DNA from: Sphingomonas sp. | GTDB lineage: Bacteria; Pseudomonadota; Alphaproteobacteria; Sphingomonadales; Sphingomonadaceae | Reading direction: 5' to 3' | DNA: 64,000 nt | Assembly: GCF_017304615.1 (NCBI RefSeq) | Contig: NZ_JAFKLZ010000001.1 | Span: 1,533,957 to 1,597,956, forward strand | Part shown: piece by piece, positions 59,009-64,000 of the stretch | Layout of the letters: each line of letters begins with the position of its first letter | How positions within the stretch are numbered: the first letter of the stretch is position 1 | Made by a program: the position numbers and the translations under genes | The notes under the pieces: model-generated | The model's input: only the letters and a program-made list of their open reading frames with translations | Told to the model about the DNA's origin: nothing | Database searches by the model: none

Positions 59009-60604
59009 ATGAACCTGACTAAGGCGCTGGGATCGGTTGGCGGGCTGACGCTCGCCAGCCGCGTGCTGGCGCTGGTCCGCGACACGCTCCAGGCGACCTA
59101 TGTGGGCGCGAGTTTCGCGTCGGACGCGTTCTTCGTCGCGTTCCGCTTGCCCAACATGTTCCGCGCGCTGTTCGCCGAAGGAGCATTCTCGGCTGCTTTC
59201 ATCCCGATGTTCAACCGCAAGGTTGGCGAGGAAGGCGAGCTGAGCGCGGGGATCGCGTTCGCCGAGGCAGCGCTTGCTGTGCTGCTGCCGGTGCTGGCGA
59301 TTTTCACCGCGGCGATGCTGATCGCGGCGTGGCCGGTGACGGCGGCGCTGTCGGGCGGTTTCACCAAGCAGCATCCGACGCACGAGCAATTCGCCTTTGC
59401 GGTCGAACTGTCGCGTTGGACGATCCCGTACCTGATGCTGATCAGCCTGGCGTCATTGCTCGGCGGCATCCTCAATTCGCTCAACAAATTCTGGGTCAAC
59501 GCGGCAGCACCCATCCTGCTCAACATCGCGATGGTCGGCGGGCTGTGGTTCTTCCACGGCGCCGACGCCTACCAGACCGCGCGGGTGCAGGCGATTTCGG
59601 TGACGGTCGGCGGCGCGATGCAACTCGTCTGGTTGATGGTCGCGTGCCGCCAGGCCGGGGTCAGCCTGAAGCTGCGCCGTCCGCGCTTTACCCCCGACAT
59701 GCGGCGGTTGCTCAAGCTGATCCTCCCCGCCGCGCTCGGTGCCGGAGCTGTGCAGGTGAACTTGGCGATCTCGACCGCGCTGGCCGGCGGGCTGCTCGAC
59801 CAGGGCTCGATCTCCTACATCTATTACGCCGACCGGCTGAACCAGTTGCCGCTGGGACTGATCGGCATCGGTCTGGGTACGATCCTGTTACCGACCGTCT
59901 CGCGCCTGCTTTCGACGGGCAAATATGACGAGGCGATGGATACGCAGAATCGCGGGATCGAACTAGCGCTGTTCCTAACTCTGCCCGCGACCGTCGCGTT
60001 CATGGTCGCAGCGCAGCCGATCATCCGCGGGCTGTTCGAGCATGGCGCGTTCAAGGCGGCCGATACCGTGGCATGCAGTTGGGCACTGGCGGCATTTTCG
60101 GTCGGCTTGCCCTCCTACGTGCTGGTCAAGGTGCTGACCCCGGGTTTCTACGCGCGCGAAGACACCAAGACTCCGGTTCGGTTCGCGCTGGTCTCAGTGG
60201 TTGTCAATCTGGTCGGCAACCTCATCCTGATCCCGACCTTGCATCAAGCGGGTGCGCCGCTCGCCACCGCGATCTCGTCAAGCGTCAACGTCGCGATGCT
60301 CTACTGGACACTGCGCCAGCGCGGGCATTTCATGACCGACGCGCGGTTGCGGCGTCGCATCCCCCGGCTGTTGCTGGCGGCGATCGCAATGGGCGTAGCG
60401 CTGTGGTTCCTCGGCCCATTGTTCAACCCCTATCTGACCGGCAGCATCGTGCGGCGGGGCCTCGCGCTGATGGCGTTTGTGTCGGGCGGCGGCGCGGTCT
60501 ACGCGCTGGCGTGCTTCGCCACGGGCGCGTATCGGCTCAGCGATTTGAAGACGCTGCTCGGCCGTCGCCGCGCCGGCAAGCCGACCGGCCAGGAACAGCT
60601 CTAA
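59009..60604 (+). CDS. murJ: Lipid II flippase MurJ
   Basis: 531 aa inner-membrane protein with about 14 transmembrane helices. MurJ flips the peptidoglycan precursor lipid II to the periplasm. MNLTKALGSVGGLTLASRVL, FASDAFFVAFRLPNMFRALF and AEGAFSAAFIPMFNRK near the N-terminus are the family signatures, including the conserved Arg/Asp residues of the cavity. It lies between secB and trpS with short gaps, suggesting one transcript. Confidence 0.97.
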   Translation: MNLTKALGSVGGLTLASRVLALVRDTLQATYVGASFASDAFFVAFRLPNMFRALFAEGAFSAAFIPMFNRKVGEEGELSAGIAFAEAALAVLLPVLAIFTAAMLIAAWPVTAALSGGFTKQHPTHEQFAFAVELSRWTIPYLMLISLASLLGGILNSLNKFWVNAAAPILLNIAMVGGLWFFHGADAYQTARVQAISVTVGGAMQLVWLMVACRQAGVSLKLRRPRFTPDMRRLLKLILPAALGAGAVQVNLAISTALAGGLLDQGSISYIYYADRLNQLPLGLIGIGLGTILLPTVSRLLSTGKYDEAMDTQNRGIELALFLTLPATVAFMVAAQPIIRGLFEHGAFKAADTVACSWALAAFSVGLPSYVLVKVLTPGFYAREDTKTPVRFALVSVVVNLVGNLILIPTLHQAGAPLATAISSSVNVAMLYWTLRQRGHFMTDARLRRRIPRLLLAAIAMGVALWFLGPLFNPYLTGSIVRRGLALMAFVSGGGAVYALACFATGAYRLSDLKTLLGRRRAGKPTGQEQL

Positions 60605-60613
60605 AGGAATCCC

Positions 60614-61603
60614 ATGCGCATCCTCTCCGGCATTCAAACCACCGGCAACCTGCACCTCGGCAATTATCTGGGGGCGATCAAGCAATGGGTGGCGATGCAG
60701 GATCAGGGCGAGTGTCTGTTTTTCCTCGCCGATCTTCACTCGCTGACCGGCAACATCACGCCGACAGAGCGCACCGCGACTACGCTGGAGATGGCTGCAA
60801 CCTTGCTCGCCGCCGGGATCGACGACCGCTCGATCCTGTTCAATCAGGCGCGCGTGCCCGAACATAGCGAGCTGTGCTGGATACTTCAGGGCACCGCCCG
60901 CATGGGCTGGCTGAACCGCATGACGCAATGGAAGGACAAGGCCGGCAAGAACCGCGACGGCGCACCGGTCGGCCTCTTCACCTATCCCGTGCTTCAGGCC
61001 GCCGACATCCTCGTCTATCAAGCGACGCACGTTCCGGTCGGTGAGGACCAGAAGCAGCATCTGGAGCTGACCCGCGATATCGCTGAAAAGTTCAACGCCG
61101 ACGCCGGGATCGACCTGTTTCCCCTGCCTGAGCCGCTCATCTCGAAGGCCGCACCGCGAATCATGTCGTTGCGCGACGGATTGGCAAAGATGTCAAAGTC
61201 CGACCCTTCCGACCTCTCGCGGATCAACCTGATCGATTCTGACGATACGATCGTGTCGAAGATCAAGAAGGCGAAGTCGGATGCGGACGTGCTGCCGGGT
61301 GATGTCGATGGGCTGGAGGGTCGGCCCGAGGCGAAGAACCTGGTGACGATCTACGCGGCACTGGCGGACGTGACGCCGGCCGAGGTAGTGGCGCAGTTCG
61401 GCGGCCAGGGCTTCGGCCAGTTCAAGCCGGCGCTGGCCGATCTCGCGGTCGCCAAGCTCGCGCCGATCCGCGAGCGGCTGACAAAACTACTGGACGATCG
61501 CGCGGCTGTGGCGGGGGCGCTGGAAAAGGGGGCGGAGAAAGCCCGCGCCCTCGCCGCGCCGACCTTGCGCGCAGCGCAGCAGGCGATCGGATTGCAAGTT
61601 TAA
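60614..61603 (+). CDS. trpS: Tryptophanyl-tRNA synthetase
   Basis: 329 aa class I enzyme that charges tRNA-Trp. The HIGH-like motif is GNLHLGNYLGAIKQW near residues 12-26, the KMSKS motif is LAKMSKSDPSD near residue 195, and DLHSLTG is in the active site. The ribosome site AAAGGAA lies 6 bases before the ATG. Last gene of the secB-murJ-trpS run; a palindromic region follows before the convergent dnaA. Confidence 0.97.
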   Translation: MRILSGIQTTGNLHLGNYLGAIKQWVAMQDQGECLFFLADLHSLTGNITPTERTATTLEMAATLLAAGIDDRSILFNQARVPEHSELCWILQGTARMGWLNRMTQWKDKAGKNRDGAPVGLFTYPVLQAADILVYQATHVPVGEDQKQHLELTRDIAEKFNADAGIDLFPLPEPLISKAAPRIMSLRDGLAKMSKSDPSDLSRINLIDSDDTIVSKIKKAKSDADVLPGDVDGLEGRPEAKNLVTIYAALADVTPAEVVAQFGGQGFGQFKPALADLAVAKLAPIRERLTKLLDDRAAVAGALEKGAEKARALAAPTLRAAQQAIGLQV

Positions 61604-61624
61604 TCCTCCTCACACCGACTCGAT

Positions 61625-61687
61625 CCGGGGTCTCGCTTATTCATGGATTGGCCAAAACGGGACCCCGGCTCGGAGGGCGGGGTGACG
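61625..61687. repeat. Palindromic repeat region between trpS and dnaA
   Basis: CCGGGGTC (61625-61632) pairs with GACCCCGG (61661-61668). Read on the minus strand, 61687-61659 is another unit starting CGTCACCCCG and ending CGGGGTCCCG, like the units at 39324. The 91-base gap between the two convergent genes may also use it as a terminator. Confidence 0.55.
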
Positions 61688-61694
61688 AGGGATG

Positions 61695-63077
61695 TTATCC
61701 TTCGAGCTGCCTAATCAGCGCCTTCACCGCGCCGTCAATCTCGTGGTCCGACCCGCGCAGTTCCTCGATCCGGCGCACCGCGTGGATGACCGTCGAGTGA
61801 TCGCGTCCGCCGAACTTGCGGCCGATTTCCGGCAGCGAGCGCGTCGTCAGGCGCTTGGCAAGATACATCGCGATCTGGCGCGGGCGAGCGACTACGACGG
61901 CGCGGCGCGCGGAGACAAGGTCCACCGGCTTGAGATCGTAATGCGCCGACACCGCGCGTTGGATCTCGTCGATCGTGATGCGCTTGGTCCCGCCGCGCAG
62001 CACGTCGCCGAGCGTCGCTTGCGCGAAGTCGAGATCGATCGCCTCGCCCGTCAGTTGCGCATAGGCGACGAGGCGGTTGAGCGCGCCCTCGACTTCACGC
62101 AGCGACCCCGTGATCTTGAGCGCGAGCAGGTCGAGTACGTCCGACGGGACCTTCACATCGGCCAGTTCGCCCAGCCGGTGGTCGAGCAGCGCGCGGCGCA
62201 GTTCGGCGTTCGGCGCCTTGATGTCGGCGACTAGGCCCATCGACAGCCGCGACACGATCCGCGCCTCGACATCGTCCAGCCCGTGCGGATGACGATCGGC
62301 GGTGATGACCAGCCGCTTTCCCGCCGCAGTCAACTCGTTGATCGTGTGAAAGAATTCGTCCTGCGTCGGCTTCTTGCCCGAGATGAAGTGCAAGTCGTCG
62401 ATCATCAGCAGGTCGGCCGAGCGCAGCCGGTTCTTGAAGCCATGCGTGTCGTTGGCGCGGATCGCCGCGACGAACTCGAACATGAAGCGTTCGGCCGACA
62501 TCAGGATAACGCGCGCGTCGGGGACGGCAGCGAGATAGGCATGGCCGATCGCGTGCATCAGGTGCGTCTTGCCCAGACCGGTCGCCGAATGGAGGAAGAG
62601 CGGGCTGAAACGGGGCACGCCCGGTTCGGCCAGCGCGCGCGCGGCGTTGAACGCGACGCGATTCGAGGCATCGACGACGAAGCGGTCGAAGGTCAGCCGC
62701 GAATCGAGCGCGGGGCGGTCCGCCGGCACTGCGGCGGGCTTGGCCGGCTCGGGCTTTTCCTCGGCGACGATGGCGCGAACCGGCGCGGCCGCCGAGCGGA
62801 CCTCGATCGACACGGCGCGAATCGCCGGGACCGCGTGGCGGAATTCCTGAAGCAGACGGTCGGCGTAATGATTGCGGACCCAGTTGGCGGTGAAGGCCGA
62901 CGGCAGCGTCAGGCGGACGGCGGTCGCGTCATCGCTGTCACCGAGTTCGATCGGCTTGAGCCACTGCTCGAACAGCCGCGCGCCCGCTGATTCGCGCAGG
63001 TTCTTGCGGATGCGCGCCCACGCATTGAGCACTTCCCCCGGCACGCCGCCATCCCTCGCTACCGAAACCGCCACCAC
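61695..63077 (-). CDS. dnaA: Chromosomal replication initiator DnaA
   Basis: AAA+ initiator that binds DnaA boxes at the origin, 460 aa at the longest. The start is a GTG at 63077 or 63074; the second gives better spacing to the AAAGGA site. Domain I begins with NAWARIRKNLRESAGARLFE; the AAA+ domain has Walker A HSATGLGKTHLMHAIGH, Walker B LLMIDDLHF, and sensor motifs. The C-terminal helix-turn-helix includes GRKFGGRDHSTVIHAVRRIE. Gene order dnaA-rpsT is typical of sphingomonads. The origin itself was not identified here. Confidence 0.97.
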   Translation of the reverse strand: MVAVSVARDGGVPGEVLNAWARIRKNLRESAGARLFEQWLKPIELGDSDDATAVRLTLPSAFTANWVRNHYADRLLQEFRHAVPAIRAVSIEVRSAAAPVRAIVAEEKPEPAKPAAVPADRPALDSRLTFDRFVVDASNRVAFNAARALAEPGVPRFSPLFLHSATGLGKTHLMHAIGHAYLAAVPDARVILMSAERFMFEFVAAIRANDTHGFKNRLRSADLLMIDDLHFISGKKPTQDEFFHTINELTAAGKRLVITADRHPHGLDDVEARIVSRLSMGLVADIKAPNAELRRALLDHRLGELADVKVPSDVLDLLALKITGSLREVEGALNRLVAYAQLTGEAIDLDFAQATLGDVLRGGTKRITIDEIQRAVSAHYDLKPVDLVSARRAVVVARPRQIAMYLAKRLTTRSLPEIGRKFGGRDHSTVIHAVRRIEELRGSDHEIDGAVKALIRQLEG

Positions 63078-63531
63078 GATCCTTTCCCGTCGCGGACCAC
63101 GCGCCCCCGCGCGAGGTCCGGCCCCTCAATCCCAGGGCAGACGATTCCCCCAGCCGGAACCACGGTCCGTCTGACGTTCCATCTGCTATAGGTCGGCCAC
63201 GGCGCGAACGGCGTGACAAGCAAGGTTTAGGAACAGCCGCGTGAGTCGATCAAGGGGGTAAGCGTGACAAAAATGTGAAATAAAGAAGTTGACTCGCCGA
63301 ACTGACGGAAAACCGTCATTCCTATCTTATGCTATTGATATATTGTTGTTTTTAAACCGTAACATTTCTTAACCCTGCCGAATCGCGCGGATTTCGGCGG
63401 ATCGGCGATTCGCTTCGAATGCGCGGTATGTTCGGCTCAGATTCGGCGACCGATCGATGTGCGCCAAACGCGAAAAACCCGCCGGCGATATGATCGCCGA
63501 CGGGCCGCGTTTTGGTCGAAACCGGATGCTT
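63078..63531. other. Gene-free AT-rich region between rpsT and dnaA
   Basis: 454 bases without a gene. The part 63268-63375 is AT-rich, unusual for this DNA, and includes TGACGG/CCGTCA (63303-63308 with 63313-63318, AAAA loop) and a TATTGTTGTTTTTAAA stretch. I looked for TTATNCACA boxes on both strands and found none, so I do not call it an origin. It most likely holds the dnaA promoter and control sites. The rpsT terminator is at 63473-63504. Confidence 0.5.
63473..63504 (-). terminator. Intrinsic terminator after rpsT
   Basis: A 12-bp stem with one G-T pair (63478-63489 with 63493-63504), 3-base loop, followed on the minus strand by TTTTT, 27 bases past the rpsT stop. Confidence 0.85.
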
Positions 63532-63792
63532 TTAGAGCGACGCGAGTCGCTTGGTCAGCCGCGAGAATTTGCGGCTCGCCGTGTTCTTGTGAAGTACGCC
63601 CTTGGCGACGCCGCGCTGCAGTTCGGGCTGGACGGCCGCCAGAGCCGCAGTCGCCGCTTCCTTGTCGCCCGACGCCAGCGCCGCCTCGACCTTCTTCACG
63701 AAGGTGCGGATGCGGCCGACGCGGTTGCCGTTGATTTCGGCGCGGCGCTCGTTGCGACGGATACGCTTCTTGGCTTGCGGCGTGTTCGCCAT
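63532..63792 (-). CDS. rpsT: 30S ribosomal protein S20
   Basis: 16S 5'-domain binder, 86 aa, the standard length. The start is the ATG at 63792 ([20 protein letters not shown]); a frame back to 63888 adds 32 atypical residues. [20 protein letters not shown] at the C-terminus is diagnostic. Single-gene unit with its own terminator, upstream of dnaA on the same strand. Confidence 0.97.
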   Translation of the reverse strand: MANTPQAKKRIRRNERRAEINGNRVGRIRTFVKKVEAALASGDKEAATAALAAVQPELQRGVAKGVLHKNTASRKFSRLTKRLASL

Positions 63793-63936
63793 TGAATGGA
63801 CCTCTGAATTTCGCAAAAAATGGAACGGGCACAGCCAAAGCCGCGCCCGGAAGCGGTGGCCCTTAGCGAGCGATCCGGATTCGGTCAACCTAGGACTGGC
63901 TATTTGTGGTTCGGCAAGCCGAACCGCGCGGCACCG

Positions 63937-64000
63937 GCCCGCTCCCCCATCCGACCGCCCAATCAGAATATTCTATGGGCGGTCGGATGGGGGAGCGGGC
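63937..64000. repeat. Large inverted repeat at the window end
   Basis: Two perfect 25-base arms (63937-63961 and 63976-64000) flank a 14-base centre that itself contains the palindrome AGAATATTCT (63965-63974). The whole element is 64 bases and may continue past the window edge. It is downstream of nothing known, 144 bases upstream of rpsT. Confidence 0.85.

Noticed and set aside
63078-63531. Origin of replication next to dnaA
   Set aside because: No TTATNCACA boxes were seen on either strand; in alphaproteobacteria the origin is often away from dnaA, and GC skew could not be computed here.

Overview
The window is chromosomal DNA from a high-GC alphaproteobacterium, most likely Sphingomonas or a close sphingomonad. 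The main reasons are the gene order in the ribosomal cluster, an S5 with an Arg/Gly-rich N-terminal extension, an S12 with Arg at position 88, a PEPxxWA-CTERM protein, and the MltA-Smr-Tim44-SecB-MurJ-TrpS-DnaA-S20 neighbourhood. These are recognition calls made by eye, without a database search.

Layout. Positions 1-2811 hold a truncated prolyl oligopeptidase and a glycine-zipper envelope protein. Positions 2834-23081, all on the minus strand, form one uninterrupted str-S10-spc-alpha super-cluster, read rpsL-rpsG-fusA-tuf-(unknown ORF)-rpsJ-rplC-D-W-B-rpsS-rplV-rpsC-rplP-rpmC-rpsQ-rplN-X-E-rpsN-H-rplF-R-rpsE-rpmD-rplO-secY-adk-rpsM-K-rpoA-rplQ. A strong sigma70-type promoter stands before rpsL and a terminator follows rplQ; weaker internal promoters are proposed before rpsJ and rpsM. 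A lower-GC ORF that I do not recognise interrupts the run between tuf and rpsJ.

Positions 23443-29434 carry a bactofilin, an S41-like protease and a pyruvate dehydrogenase segment (E2 and E3). Two tandem hot-dog thioesterase-like proteins and a small membrane protein sit between the E2 and E3 genes. Positions 29530-50914 are mixed envelope, stress, repair and unknown genes: an RcnB-like protein, MsrC, ArfB, an RluA-type pseudouridine synthase, a VanY-type carboxypeptidase, a DUF2171 protein, tRNA-Ala(CGC), YghU, an FAD oxidase, DinB, a lipoprotein S41 protease, Nudix proteins, BI-1, ThpR, SodC, DUF4403, a PEP-CTERM protein, and a phosphate module made of a Nudix-DUF47 in-frame fusion next to a Pit transporter. 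Positions 51286-63792 hold acnA, a GGDEF/EAL protein, smr, mltA, a Tim44-like gene, secB, murJ, trpS, dnaA and rpsT. The window ends inside or exactly at the edge of a large inverted repeat.

Most of the window is conserved housekeeping sequence and I see no clear-cut new defence system, phage or insertion sequence. The best candidates for a closer look are the Nudix-DUF47 fusion beside the phosphate transporter, the low-GC ORF inside the ribosomal cluster, the tandem thioesterase pair of which one copy has lost its expected catalytic Asp, the exact two-turn direct repeats between dinB and a protease gene, the natural Arg88 in S12, and a family of palindromic repeats whose units begin with CGTCA.
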